This document shows positions 1 through 7,563 of a stretch of 28,325 nt of DNA, one piece after another. The notes under the pieces were generated by a model that made no database searches, was not told the DNA's origin, and saw only the letters and a list, made by a program, of their open reading frames with translations. The stretch's first letter is position 1. The number at the start of each line of letters is the position of its first letter. The DNA comes from JBNJGT01 sp051819765. GTDB lineage: Archaea; Nanobdellota; Nanobdellia; Woesearchaeales; JACJVW01. Made by a program: the position numbers and the translations under genes. The stretch lies in assembly GCA_051819765.1 (NCBI GenBank), contig JBNJGT010000015.1, forward strand, positions 1-28,325. The letters are read 5' to 3'.

Positions 1-1
1 T

Positions 2-85
2 GATTGCCTGGCATGCTTGTATGTGATGGGCAGCTCGATTGCGACGTGGTGGGGCGGACTTAACCCTCAATTTGTCCCTTTTTAG
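2..85 (+). CDS. Possible C-terminal end of an upstream gene (partial)
   Basis: One plus-strand frame is open from the window edge to a TAG at 83-85, giving about 27 residues with several Trp, Gly and Leu. It would be the tail of a gene starting outside the window. A short GC-rich inverted repeat (GTCCC at 74-78 with GGGAC at 88-92) surrounds the stop. The piece is too short for a family assignment and may be chance. Confidence 0.2.
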   Translation, partial: DCLACLYVMGSSIATWWGGLNPQFVPF

Positions 86-95
86 GGGGGACACG

Positions 96-110
96 GCGGA
101 AGTTTTATAA
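96..110 (+). promoter_or_regulatory. BRE/TATA promoter of the 134-1006 gene
   Basis: A purine-rich BRE-like stretch (GCGGAAG) is followed by TTTTATAA at 103-110. The box centre lies about 27 nt before the ATG at 134, so the predicted start site falls on the start codon and the mRNA would be leaderless. Confidence 0.6.
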
Positions 111-133
111 AGCTTCGTGGGTTTGCTGCCAGT

Positions 134-1006
134 ATGGTGTTCAGTGGCAATGCTGAGTTCAACCGGTGTCTTTCTGCTGCCGAGGGTGACGTCTTATGTG
201 ATGAGGCGATGGATGGGTCTGGTGGCTATGCTGATCTTCATCTCGGTCGGGAAGGGCGCTCATACGCATCGTATTTCCTTGAGGGATTGGTTCCCCGAAT
301 TGTTGAGGTCGCCCAGGAGAAATACCGTAAGCAAACCGGTCAGAGGTACAGGGGTGGGCTGAACAACAACATCACGAACGAGATGCTCCTGCGCTTCGCA
401 GGTGATGAGAATCCACAGGGCCTTGATCGAGGCTCGCTTGAGCGGCTTGTGAGAAAGCCACGTATCGAGGGTCTGAACCGGCTTCGCAGCATCTATTATG
501 GCTCTGCCATGCTTGACCTGCCTGAGGAGGCATGGGAACTTCTCAATCCAATCCAGCGCATGGCGCTGTATGATGGCTTTGGGAGGATCAAAGCCACACC
601 GGAGCAGTATGTCCCAAAACGAATCAATGGACAGCCGGTGCAGGACGTGTTCCAGGCGCCGGTGGATGAACTTATGTATGAGCTTGCGTCATTCGCAGCC
701 GCAAAATGCGACACCTACGAAGAACTGGCACAGGCCTATGGGGCTGAACTTATGGATGGGTTCAGGAGCAAGGCAGGGTATCTTTCGCGGGATGATCTGG
801 ATGAGTTGGGGCACCAGTTGCGCATGCCTGCGGCAACCTTTGAGACGCACCGGACAGGGTATGGCCGGGAACGGCTAATCATGGTGCAGATACCTGACCC
901 TTACCAAAAAGATCCATGGACCAGTATCGGGCAGGGTCTGCGAGCCCCGTCAAAGAAGCTTCTCAAGAACTATATGGGTCTTATCAGGCAGCAAGATGCC
1001 TTATGA
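134..1006 (+). CDS. Hypothetical protein, 290 aa, unrecognised family
   Basis: The 290-residue product looks soluble: no signal peptide or membrane segment is visible, and it is rich in Arg, Glu and Leu with several predicted helices. A motif stretch around residues 60-95 (YKRQTG-like basic segment, then GGLNNNITNEMLLRF) and a Pro/Tyr-rich middle (ATPEQYVPKRINGQPVQDVF) give no family I recognise. The ATG at 134 is chosen because a TATA box sits about 27 nt upstream, as expected for leaderless archaeal mRNA. An overlapping frame starting at 117 lacks this support. The last 23 bp overlap the convergent ureohydrolase-like gene. Reading is uninterrupted and codon use resembles neighbouring genes, so it is probably real, but no function can be given. 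Confidence 0.75.
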   Translation: MVFSGNAEFNRCLSAAEGDVLCDEAMDGSGGYADLHLGREGRSYASYFLEGLVPRIVEVAQEKYRKQTGQRYRGGLNNNITNEMLLRFAGDENPQGLDRGSLERLVRKPRIEGLNRLRSIYYGSAMLDLPEEAWELLNPIQRMALYDGFGRIKATPEQYVPKRINGQPVQDVFQAPVDELMYELASFAAAKCDTYEELAQAYGAELMDGFRSKAGYLSRDDLDELGHQLRMPAATFETHRTGYGRERLIMVQIPDPYQKDPWTSIGQGLRAPSKKLLKNYMGLIRQQDAL

Positions 1007-1484
1007 TGGTTGCCATGCTGTGGGGTTCACCCTGGATGATATAGTGGTTGAGATTGGTAAGATTCTTTATGCGGTAGATGTAGTAGTGCAGCTCCGTGGG
1101 CGTGAACCCTCCCTGTTCAGATGGGACGTTGCGGCGGCTGAATACCGGGTCGAGGATAGACATATCTATCACGAGGAGTGATTTTTCTGCTGGTCGTGTC
1201 GCTTCCATAACCGAGTCACAGACATTGTGCCTGCCTTCGATGAGCATGAGTTTTTCGGGGAATATGTTGTAACCTTTTGGGTATGGCATGCGAGTACCAA
1301 GAAAGATGGATTGGGGATACTGCTTGTGATAGGCGCTGATGTAGATCATGCGGTGCTGGGGATTCTGGAGGAAGGTTGCGATCTCTCCTTGGGCATCCTT
1401 TCGTATGAGAAGCTGCTTTTGGGTAATGTCCAGGTTTCCTTCCCGCTTATAGGGAAATGGGATGTTGAATTCTGAGATTATCAT
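984..1484 (-). CDS. Small degenerate ureohydrolase (arginase/agmatinase)-like protein, 166 aa
   Basis: Residues 105-133 (VIDMSILDPVF, then GGFTPTEL) closely follow the last conserved block of arginase/agmatinase proteins, SxDxDxxDPxxxP...GG(L/F)xxxE. The second metal-ligand Asp is Ser109 here. The region that could match the DAHxD block reads ISAYHKQ, so the expected Asp/His ligands are absent. The protein is about half the usual 290-320 residues and lacks the N-terminal part of the fold. Catalysis by a binuclear Mn centre therefore looks unlikely, and a binding or structural role is inferred. The ATG overlaps the stop of the CNNM gene by 4 nt (ATGA), making it the third gene of the argS operon. 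The 3' end overlaps the convergent gene by 23 bp. Family assignment rests on one motif block and is moderate. Confidence 0.7.
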   Translation of the reverse strand: MIISEFNIPFPYKREGNLDITQKQLLIRKDAQGEIATFLQNPQHRMIYISAYHKQYPQSIFLGTRMPYPKGYNIFPEKLMLIEGRHNVCDSVMEATRPAEKSLLVIDMSILDPVFSRRNVPSEQGGFTPTELHYYIYRIKNLTNLNHYIIQGEPHSMATIIRHLAA

Positions 1485-2710
1485 CGTGTTGTTATCCTCA
1501 CGAGTATATTCTTTTTGGTGCTCTCCACGATCATGTGGAGCCTGCGGGTGGAGAATGTGTCTTTTTCCTGCAGTTCCTTGTTGAGGCGGCGCTGGAGGAA
1601 ATGCTGGATTGTCTCAAATTCTTCCTTGCCTTTCAGTTTGAGATGGCAGATGCGATTGAGGTCATAGATTGTCGTTCGGCCGTCAACGATGTAGTTGTTT
1701 TCTGTAATCTTTCTGATGTGGGTCTTCTCCAGGTCCGTCTCATCATAGATCTCGCCGACAATCTCCTCGAGGATATCTTCAAGGGTTATGATTCCTGCTA
1801 TGCTATCATCGTCCTTTTTGAGGATCGCAAAATGCACCTTTTTCTTCTGGAGTATGCGCAGGAGGTTGTCAAGGAATATGTTTTCGGGGGCAAAGATTGC
1901 CGGGCGCATGAGTTGTCTTACGGTAATGTCCTTGGTTCCCTTCCTGAGATGCCGTAGGATATCCTTTATGTAGAGGATGCCGATGAGGGAATTGTGTTTT
2001 TTCGAGTAGACGGGGATACGGGAGAATCCGCGACGGTTGGCCCGGGGTATGATGTTTGCGATGGATTCATCCTCATCGACATGGAATACCTTGTCATAGG
2101 GTACCATGATCTCTTGTGCAGTCATGTCTGAGAAACGGAATATGTTGTGGATCATCTCACGTTCATCCTCTTCTACCTCGCCCAATTCCTCTCCAAGGTT
2201 GATGACTGATTTGATCTCCTCTTCAGTTATCTCAGGCTTTTTGTGTTGTGGGAATATCCGGGAGATGATAAGGGTTAGCTGTTGGAAGATGAAGCTTAAG
2301 GGTCTGCAGATCTGGACAAGCACATTTATGGTGGGAGCTGTGGCAAGGCAGATCTTTTCATTGTGCATCATTGCGATGTTTTTCGGGGTGATCTCACCGA
2401 AAACCAGGATTATGAAGGTCATGACTCCTGTTGCGATGCCTACCCCCACAGAGCCGAAAAGGTCGATCGCGATTGCGGTCGCAAGGGAGCTTGCGCCGAT
2501 GTTCACAAGATTGTTTCCGATCAGAAGGGTTATGATGAGGCGCTCATGGTCATCTTTGAGCTTCTTTATGAGGCGTGCCCGTTTTTCCTTGCCTTGTATG
2601 AGGTGGTGGAGCCTGAAGTTGCTCATGGATACAAAGGCTGTCTCAACCCCTGCAAAGAAGGCTGAGCCGGCAATCAGGGCAATCAGCAATGGTATCTGTA
2701 TGAAATCCAT
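1481..2710 (-). CDS. CNNM/CorC (HlyC-type) membrane protein with CBS pair, 409 aa
   Basis: The order is typical of the hemolysin C/CorC/CNNM family, implicated in Mg2+/Co2+ homeostasis. Residues 1-170 form a DUF21/CNNM transmembrane domain with the signatures FFAGVETAFVS near the N-terminus and FGEITPKN around residue 105. A charged linker follows (EEEIKSVINLGEELGEVEEDE), then two CBS domains (about 190-310, containing MVPYDKVFHVDED and IAGIITLEDILEEIVGEIYDE), and a C-terminal CorC_HlyC domain (NYIVDGRTTIYDLN). About 410 residues is normal. The ATG abuts the argS stop directly (0 nt), and the stop overlaps the next ATG by 4 nt, indicating translational coupling. Actual ion specificity cannot be read from the sequence. 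Confidence 0.93.
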   Translation of the reverse strand: MDFIQIPLLIALIAGSAFFAGVETAFVSMSNFRLHHLIQGKEKRARLIKKLKDDHERLIITLLIGNNLVNIGASSLATAIAIDLFGSVGVGIATGVMTFIILVFGEITPKNIAMMHNEKICLATAPTINVLVQICRPLSFIFQQLTLIISRIFPQHKKPEITEEEIKSVINLGEELGEVEEDEREMIHNIFRFSDMTAQEIMVPYDKVFHVDEDESIANIIPRANRRGFSRIPVYSKKHNSLIGILYIKDILRHLRKGTKDITVRQLMRPAIFAPENIFLDNLLRILQKKKVHFAILKKDDDSIAGIITLEDILEEIVGEIYDETDLEKTHIRKITENNYIVDGRTTIYDLNRICHLKLKGKEEFETIQHFLQRRLNKELQEKDTFSTRRLHMIVESTKKNILVRITTR

Positions 2711-4378
2711 TTACATCCGCTCAAGGGCTGTGATTCCAAGCAATGAAAGCCCTTCTTTTAATACCTGTCGGGTCGCGTCTATCAGGACAAGACGTGCATC
2801 CCTGATAACTTCGGTTTCTTTGAGGATGGGGTACTTATGATAAAATTCATTTGTTGCCTGGGCGAGTCGCATGAGGAAGCGCGCGATGATTGAGGGATCA
2901 TTCCGGTTGGCGCTCTCCTTGATGGTTGTGGGAAATTCCTGGAGCTGCTTGAGGATCTCCTTTGTTTCCTGTTCCCGTAACGCCTTGAGGTTCACATCCT
3001 CGGGGACCTCAGCTTTCCTGAGGATTGAACACAGGCGGGCGTGGGTGTATTGTATATAGGGTCCTGTCTCGCCGTCGAAGGAGATGGATTCGCTTGGCTT
3101 GAATACAAAGTCCCTGAGCGGGTTGAACTTGAGGAAAAAGAACCGGATTGCAGATTCTGCGATGGCGTTGATCCTGAGTTCTCTCTCATCTCTGGTGAGG
3201 TCCTCATAGCGATTGTCGATCTCCTGTTCTGTAATCGTTCGGACTTCATCGAGAAGCTCGTCGGCATCCACAACTGTGCCCTCTCGGGATTTCATCTTGC
3301 CCTCCGGGAGCTCGATCATGCCATGGGGGAGATGCATGCACCCGTCAGCAAAGGGATAGTTGAGTTTCCTGAATATCTCAAAAAGGACATTGAAGTGGTA
3401 GATCTGCTCGTTCCCGACGATATAGATCATGCGATCGAATCCGAAGTCCTCGTAGCGTTTCTGGGGCAAGTAGAGGTCCTGGGTTATATAGACTGCGGTC
3501 TTGTTTGCCCTGAGCACGATTTTCTTTCCATAGCCTTTGTCCTCCAGGTCTATGGTTACTGAGCCATCCGCTTCTTCCTGGAAGACTGTGCCAAGGTTTT
3601 CCATGACGATTTCCTTACCGTTCTGGTAGATCTCACTCTCAAAATAGTCCTTGTCGATTGTGAAGCCGACTCGTTCAAAGGTCTGGCGGAATCCCTCGAG
3701 CACCCATCCATTCATCGTGCGCCAGAGTTCCATGACCTCGGGGTCACCTGTCTCCCAGCGTTCCAGCATGTCGAGTGCTTCTGCTTCGAGTTCAGGAGTC
3801 TTGTTCCTGGAAAAGAGGACATAGTAATCACCAACAAAGTGGTCTGGTTTCTTGCCAGTGCTTTCAGGTGTGCCTTCTCCCCATCTCTGGTAGGCGAGCA
3901 TGGACTTGCATATGTGCACGCCCCTGTCATTGACTATGTTCACGATGTAGGGGGTGTGGCCTGCAGCTGTGTTGATGCGTCTCATGGCATCTCCTATGAG
4001 CATGTTCCGCAGATGACCAACATGCAGTGGTTTGTTGGTGTTTGGGCTTGGGGATTCGAGCAGAACGACCTGTCCTGTCTTTTCGGCTGAACCGTAGCCC
4101 GGGAGAATCTTGGGGAGGAGTTCTTCTGCAAGCTTTTGCTCGTTGATGAAGAAATTGAGATAGGGTCCTTTGACTTCAACCTTTTCTATGGCGTTTCCCA
4201 GCTGGACCTGTTTTGCGAGGTCTTCGGCAATCTGGGCCGGTTTTTTTTTCAGTTTCTTTGCAAGCTGAAAACAGGGGAGGGCAAAATCACCCAGTGCAGG
4301 GTCAGGGGGTTGTTCAAGCTCAACATCCTCTCCGGTCAGGTCCCTGATATGATCTTTAATGATTTGCCTGTGGTCCAT
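2711..4378 (-). CDS. argS: Arginyl-tRNA synthetase
   Basis: Class I aminoacyl-tRNA synthetase that charges tRNA-Arg. The N-terminal ~90 residues form the ArgS additional domain (DPALGDFALPCFQLAK, then KGPYLNFFIN). The HIGH motif is HVGH at 119-122 within SPNTNKPLHVGHLRN. The KMSKS counterpart is GKMKSREGTVVDADELL around residue 355, and a C-terminal helical anticodon-binding (DALR) domain ends in the family-typical ALERM. 555 residues is normal. A TATA box lies about 27 nt upstream of the ATG, indicating leaderless expression. It heads a tight operon with the CNNM-like protein and the ureohydrolase-like protein. No missing catalytic element was noticed. Confidence 0.97.
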   Translation of the reverse strand: MDHRQIIKDHIRDLTGEDVELEQPPDPALGDFALPCFQLAKKLKKKPAQIAEDLAKQVQLGNAIEKVEVKGPYLNFFINEQKLAEELLPKILPGYGSAEKTGQVVLLESPSPNTNKPLHVGHLRNMLIGDAMRRINTAAGHTPYIVNIVNDRGVHICKSMLAYQRWGEGTPESTGKKPDHFVGDYYVLFSRNKTPELEAEALDMLERWETGDPEVMELWRTMNGWVLEGFRQTFERVGFTIDKDYFESEIYQNGKEIVMENLGTVFQEEADGSVTIDLEDKGYGKKIVLRANKTAVYITQDLYLPQKRYEDFGFDRMIYIVGNEQIYHFNVLFEIFRKLNYPFADGCMHLPHGMIELPEGKMKSREGTVVDADELLDEVRTITEQEIDNRYEDLTRDERELRINAIAESAIRFFFLKFNPLRDFVFKPSESISFDGETGPYIQYTHARLCSILRKAEVPEDVNLKALREQETKEILKQLQEFPTTIKESANRNDPSIIARFLMRLAQATNEFYHKYPILKETEVIRDARLVLIDATRQVLKEGLSLLGITALERM

Positions 4379-4400
4379 TGCTCTGGGGATGGGGTGGGTA

Positions 4401-4410
4401 GTTTATTAAG
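4401..4410 (-). promoter_or_regulatory. TATA box of the argS operon
   Basis: On the minus strand this reads CTTAATAAAC, centred about 27 nt upstream of the argS ATG at 4378. The predicted start site coincides with the start codon (leaderless). Confidence 0.55.
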
Positions 4411-4429
4411 TTTGTGTCCTTTGGGTATT

Positions 4430-4745
4430 GCGGGTGTGGTATCATCTGGCCAAAATCCCATCCTTATAGAGCGGTGGGGGTCTTACGGGTAGAGCCAACG
4501 CAGGAATGGTGGGATACCAAACCGTTAGAATCATCTTTCAGATGGTGTGGGCTCTCTAAGGGTTTTGAGAGGTTCTCGCAGATACAAAGGCTGTTAAGGT
4601 ATGAGAATTTCTGGGGAATATGGCCATATAGTAGGAGTACGCAGCGGGTCACGAAACTTTTTTGGACATTTCTTTTATTAGGTATGTTTCTGATGGAGCC
4701 AACCTTTAGTTCCATTGCAACCCCGTCGACAATATTTGATTTTTA
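4430..4745. other. Intergenic stretch without a convincing gene; possible structured RNA
   Basis: The region between the argS and FKBP promoters contains open frames (for example 4414-4746 plus and 4464-4715 minus), but their translations are compositionally unlike proteins and lack start signals. Visible structure includes a long-range helix, 4433-4443 with 4513-4523 (10 of 11 pairs). There is a local hairpin 4530-4546 (CATCT/AGATG, 3-nt loop) and a second 4552-4571 (CTCTC/GAGAG). A possible small hairpin lies around 4479-4496, and an internal TATA-like CTTATAGAG sits at 4463. I looked for tRNA T-loops, the SRP helix 8 core and RNase P conserved blocks and did not recognise any. Confidence 0.3.
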
Positions 4746-4804
4746 ATTCCACTAGAAATTTTTTTGAAAATATTCTCATCACGAAGCGATTTGGGTGACC
4801 CTAG

Positions 4805-4824
4805 GCAACGAAACCTTTAAATAT
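4805..4824 (+). promoter_or_regulatory. Strong BRE/TATA promoter of the FKBP-ftsZ-secE-spt5-rpl11 operon
   Basis: ACGAAACCTTTAAATA contains a BRE-like CGAAAC followed by the TATA box CTTTAAATA. Expected transcription start is near 4846, giving a leader of about 60 nt before the ATG at 4905. The same 16 bases occur in the promoter of the surface-protein gene at 26261-26276. Confidence 0.7.
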
Positions 4825-4904
4825 GGCTCTAATTTTTCTAAGCGTATAGTTCTTCTTGATAGTGAAAAGCTATCCAGATGAAAAACCAAAAAGGAGAATT
4901 CACA

Positions 4905-5693
4905 ATGAGCGCAATAAAGAAGCATGACTTCATAGAAATAGATTTTACTGGTACGGTTCAGGAAGATGGGATGGTCTTTGATACCACGAAGAAAGAAATC
5001 GCTCAGGAACATGGACTTGACGATGGATCCAAACCGTTTGAGCCGCTTGTTATCTGCGTGGGAGAAGGGCATGTATTGCCTGGCATCGATGAGTTCCTGG
5101 AAGGCAAGGACTTGGGTGAGTATGAGCTAGAGATTCCCCCTGAAAAGGGATTCGGGAAGAGAAACGCATCATACATCCAGCTTGTTCCGACTTCAAAATT
5201 CAAGAAACAGGGAATCCAGCCGCAACCCGGAATGCAGGTCAATGTGGATGATTCCATGGGGATCGTGAAGACAGTCAGTGGAGGCCGGACAATTGTTGAC
5301 TTCAACCATCCATTCACAGGCCGTTCGCTGCATTATGCCATTGAGGTAAAGCAAATCATAACAGATCCGCAAAAGCAGATCTCTTCACTTCTTTCAGTGA
5401 AATATGGTGTCTCACAGATTGGTGTAGACGTGACTGAGGGGGTATGTACTCTTACGTTCAAGCAAGAGTTGCCTGAGGAGATCAGGGAGGAACTCAAGAA
5501 GGAAATCATGCGGCTCGTATCGGTGAATGATGTTGTCTTTGCGGTGGAAGGGCAGAAACAGGATGTAGCGACTGAATCACCAAAACAGGTCGAAGCAGAC
5601 AAGCACGCTGAAGTCTCACACGACAAACCGAAAGAGGTGTCACATACCAAACCAAAAGAGGTCTCTCATGATAAGCATGAAGAACTGAACTGA
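4905..5693 (+). CDS. FKBP-type peptidyl-prolyl isomerase, long archaeal form, 262 aa
   Basis: Cis-trans prolyl isomerase/chaperone. The N-terminus (HDFIEIDFTGTVQEDGMVFDTT) is the classic FKBP opening. VGEGHVLPGIDEFLEGKDLGE and an insert-in-flap region (PPEKGFGKRNASYIQLVP) follow, then VDFNHPFTGRSLHYAIEVKQI. This is the SlyD-like organisation with an extra ~80-residue C-terminal domain. The tail carries near-repeats of KxKEVSHDK with several His and Lys, possibly metal-binding as in SlyD. The start at 4905 is chosen over 4878 because GGAG at 4893-4896 lies 8 nt before it and the FKBP domain begins there. It heads the operon; the FtsZ ribosome-binding site overlaps its stop codon. Confidence 0.93.
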   Translation: MSAIKKHDFIEIDFTGTVQEDGMVFDTTKKEIAQEHGLDDGSKPFEPLVICVGEGHVLPGIDEFLEGKDLGEYELEIPPEKGFGKRNASYIQLVPTSKFKKQGIQPQPGMQVNVDDSMGIVKTVSGGRTIVDFNHPFTGRSLHYAIEVKQIITDPQKQISSLLSVKYGVSQIGVDVTEGVCTLTFKQELPEEIREELKKEIMRLVSVNDVVFAVEGQKQDVATESPKQVEADKHAEVSHDKPKEVSHTKPKEVSHDKHEELN

Positions 5694-5702
5694 GGTGCAC
5701 CC

Positions 5703-6779
5703 ATGGATGAATCCTTCATCAAGGAAGATACAAAGGCATCAACGGATAATGAGTTAGAGCAATACCTTGCAACCCGGAGGGCACGTATCAAGGTTGTGGG
5801 AACCGGCGGGGCTGGAAATAATACAATCAACCGGATCGCGCAGGTCGGTATTGCGGGCGTGGACAGTATCGCTTTGAATACTGATGCTCAGGATCTCTTG
5901 TATACTTCTGCTGACAGCAAGATCCTTATCGGTAAGGATGTAAGTGGTGGTCTTGGTGCTGGATCGCAGCCAAAGGTCGGCGAGGAATCTGCTCGGGACA
6001 GTGAAGGGGACATCAAAAAGGCGCTTGGTTCACCGGACATGGTGTTTATCACCTGTGGTCTGGGTGGCGGCACTGGTACCGGTTCAGCGCCGGTTGTTGC
6101 AGAGATCGCAAAAAAAGTCGGTGCTCTTGTGGTGGGAGTGGTCACAGTCCCTTTTTCGATGGAGGGGAAACGGCGTTATGAGAACGCGGTTATTGGCCTT
6201 GAAAAGCTTGAGCAGACTGTTGATACCCTGATAGTCATACCAAACGATAAGCTTATGGAGATGGCACCTGACCTTCCAATCAGCACAGCTTTCAAGGTCG
6301 CTGATGAGATCCTTACGAATGCAGTGAAGGGAATAGCAGAACTGATAACGACTGCTGGTCTTGTCAACCTTGACTTTGCGGATATCCGGGCGATCATGGA
6401 TGGTGGCGGTGTCGCGCTCATCGGAACCGGTGAGAGTGATAGTGACAATCGGGCGATCGAGGCAGTGGAGAAGGCTGTGCAGAATCCCTTGCTCGATGTT
6501 GATATCTCCGGGGCCAGTGGTGCCCTTATCAATGTTGCAGGGGGCCTGGACATGACTCTTGAGGAGGCGCGCAAGGTTGTGGAGACCATCTCAGAGCGGC
6601 TTGACGATGATGCCAAGATAATCTGGGGCTCGCAGATTAATGAGGATCTTCAGAATTCAATCAGGGTGATGATTATCGTGACAGGAGTCACCTCGAGTCA
6701 GATACTGGGCTCGAACACGCTTCGGACACGGCGCAAGGAAGAGATCGAAAACGAATTAGGGATAGAATTCATCAATTAA
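5703..6779 (+). CDS. ftsZ: Cell division GTPase FtsZ
   Basis: Tubulin-like GTPase that assembles the division ring. The 358-residue product has VVGTGGAGNN at 31-40, the tubulin signature GGGTGTGSAP at 121-130, and the T7-loop region NLDFADIRAIMDGGG near residue 220. The C-terminal tail ENELGIEFIN resembles the conserved tail of archaeal FtsZ1, where partner proteins bind. Length is normal. A GAGGTG ribosome-binding site (5692-5697) lies 5 nt before the ATG and overlaps the FKBP stop, so translation is probably coupled. secE follows after 1 nt, tying division to the secretion/transcription/ribosome genes in one transcript. Confidence 0.97.
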   Translation: MDESFIKEDTKASTDNELEQYLATRRARIKVVGTGGAGNNTINRIAQVGIAGVDSIALNTDAQDLLYTSADSKILIGKDVSGGLGAGSQPKVGEESARDSEGDIKKALGSPDMVFITCGLGGGTGTGSAPVVAEIAKKVGALVVGVVTVPFSMEGKRRYENAVIGLEKLEQTVDTLIVIPNDKLMEMAPDLPISTAFKVADEILTNAVKGIAELITTAGLVNLDFADIRAIMDGGGVALIGTGESDSDNRAIEAVEKAVQNPLLDVDISGASGALINVAGGLDMTLEEARKVVETISERLDDDAKIIWGSQINEDLQNSIRVMIIVTGVTSSQILGSNTLRTRRKEEIENELGIEFIN

Positions 6780-6780
6780 A

Positions 6781-6966
6781 ATGGAAACAAAAAACATTAA
6801 AGCAAAGCTGAATCACTGGTTAAAAGAATACTGGCGAGTGTTGCGGTTGACAAAGAAGCCCTCTATGGTTGAATTCAAATCAATCGTGAAGATATCCGCC
6901 CTTGGCATGGCGATTATCGGTTTCATTGGCTTCATGATAACAATGGGCAGACAAGTACTATTTTAG
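6781..6966 (+). CDS. secE: Preprotein translocase subunit SecE (Sec61-gamma)
   Basis: This 61-residue protein fits the SecYEG gamma subunit that clamps SecY. An amphipathic N-terminal helix (LNHWLKEYWRVLRLTKKPSMVEF) with the typical TKKPS.EEF-like turn is followed by one transmembrane helix (about residues 37-58) ending near the C-terminus. It begins 1 nt after the ftsZ stop and is followed by spt5 after 6 nt, the conserved archaeal secE-spt5-rpl11 order. No strong ribosome-binding site precedes it, suggesting coupling to ftsZ translation. Confidence 0.93.
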   Translation: METKNIKAKLNHWLKEYWRVLRLTKKPSMVEFKSIVKISALGMAIIGFIGFMITMGRQVLF

Positions 6967-6972
6967 GGATGT

Positions 6973-7551
6973 ATGATGGATAAGAAAAAAGAACAGATGG
7001 ATGAAGACGAATTTGCAGAGATGAAGAAGGAGTTGGCAGCAGATGAACCTGAGGAAGAGGTTGCTGAGCCTGAGGAAACAACTGAACCTGAGGCTTCAGA
7101 CGAACTGAAAACTTCACTGTTTGCGTTGCGAACCACTGCTAATCGTGAAGACCAGGTGATGGAGTTTCTGGTCAGTAATGTCAAGAAGAAAAAACTTGCT
7201 GTTTATTCTGTCATAAGCCCGCATGGAATGCGAGGGTACATATTCATTGAAGCAGGTAACCGGGCAGATGCTGAGCAGGCAGCGTTCAACATCCCGTATG
7301 CCCGGGGACTACTTCCAAAGGAAGTGAATTACAAAGAGATCGAGCATATGCTTGAACAGGTCAAAAAGGATGTCAATATCCAGAAGAATGATATCTGCGA
7401 GATCATCTCAGGGCCGTTCAAGCGTGAGAAGGCAAAAGTGACGCGGGTTGACAAGCAGAAGGAAGAAGTGGTTGTCGAGTTGCTTGAGTCTGCTGTTCCC
7501 ATCCCTATCACGGTGAAGGTTGATGCGATCAAAGTTATTCGGAGAGATTAA
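6973..7551 (+). CDS. spt5: Transcription elongation factor Spt5 (NusG-like) with acidic N-terminal extension
   Basis: Processivity factor that binds the RNA polymerase clamp together with Spt4. Residues 1-47 are a strongly acidic, Glu/Pro-rich extension (EPEEEVAEPEETTEPEAS). An NGN domain follows (about 48-130; SLFALRTTANREDQVMEFL, then HGMRGYIFIEAGN and ARGLLPKEV). A KOW domain comes last (about 140-192; KNDICEIISGPFKREKAKVTRVD). Most archaeal Spt5 proteins are about 145-155 residues, so the added ~45 residues are noteworthy. The start may be either ATG of the ATGATG at 6973-6978. It lies between secE and rpl11 as in other archaea. Confidence 0.95.
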   Translation: MMDKKKEQMDEDEFAEMKKELAADEPEEEVAEPEETTEPEASDELKTSLFALRTTANREDQVMEFLVSNVKKKKLAVYSVISPHGMRGYIFIEAGNRADAEQAAFNIPYARGLLPKEVNYKEIEHMLEQVKKDVNIQKNDICEIISGPFKREKAKVTRVDKQKEEVVVELLESAVPIPITVKVDAIKVIRRD

Positions 7552-7563
7552 GGAGAGATAGAT

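Noticed and set aside
117..362. Plus-strand ORF overlapping the start of the 134-1006 gene
   Set aside because: It lies in another frame of the longer gene, begins before the predicted transcription start and translates to Arg/Leu-rich sequence without family features.
2106..2840. 244-codon plus-strand ORF opposite the CNNM-like gene
   Set aside because: It is a reading-frame shadow: the minus-strand protein has clear DUF21/CBS/CorC domains, while this translation is Met/Arg/Ser-rich with no recognisable domain.
3041..3562. 173-codon plus-strand ORF opposite argS
   Set aside because: It is antisense to conserved ArgS catalytic and anticodon-binding regions and has no start signals.
4430..4745. 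tRNA, RNase P RNA or SRP RNA in the long spacer
   Set aside because: GGGTAGAGCC near 4487 looks like a D-arm, but no matching acceptor stem, anticodon arm or GTTCRA T-loop was found, and the conserved RNase P and SRP cores are absent.
4414..4746. ORFs in the spacer between argS and the FKBP gene (also 4464-4715 on the minus strand)
   Set aside because: Neither has a ribosome-binding site or TATA at the right distance, and the translations show no coding-like composition.
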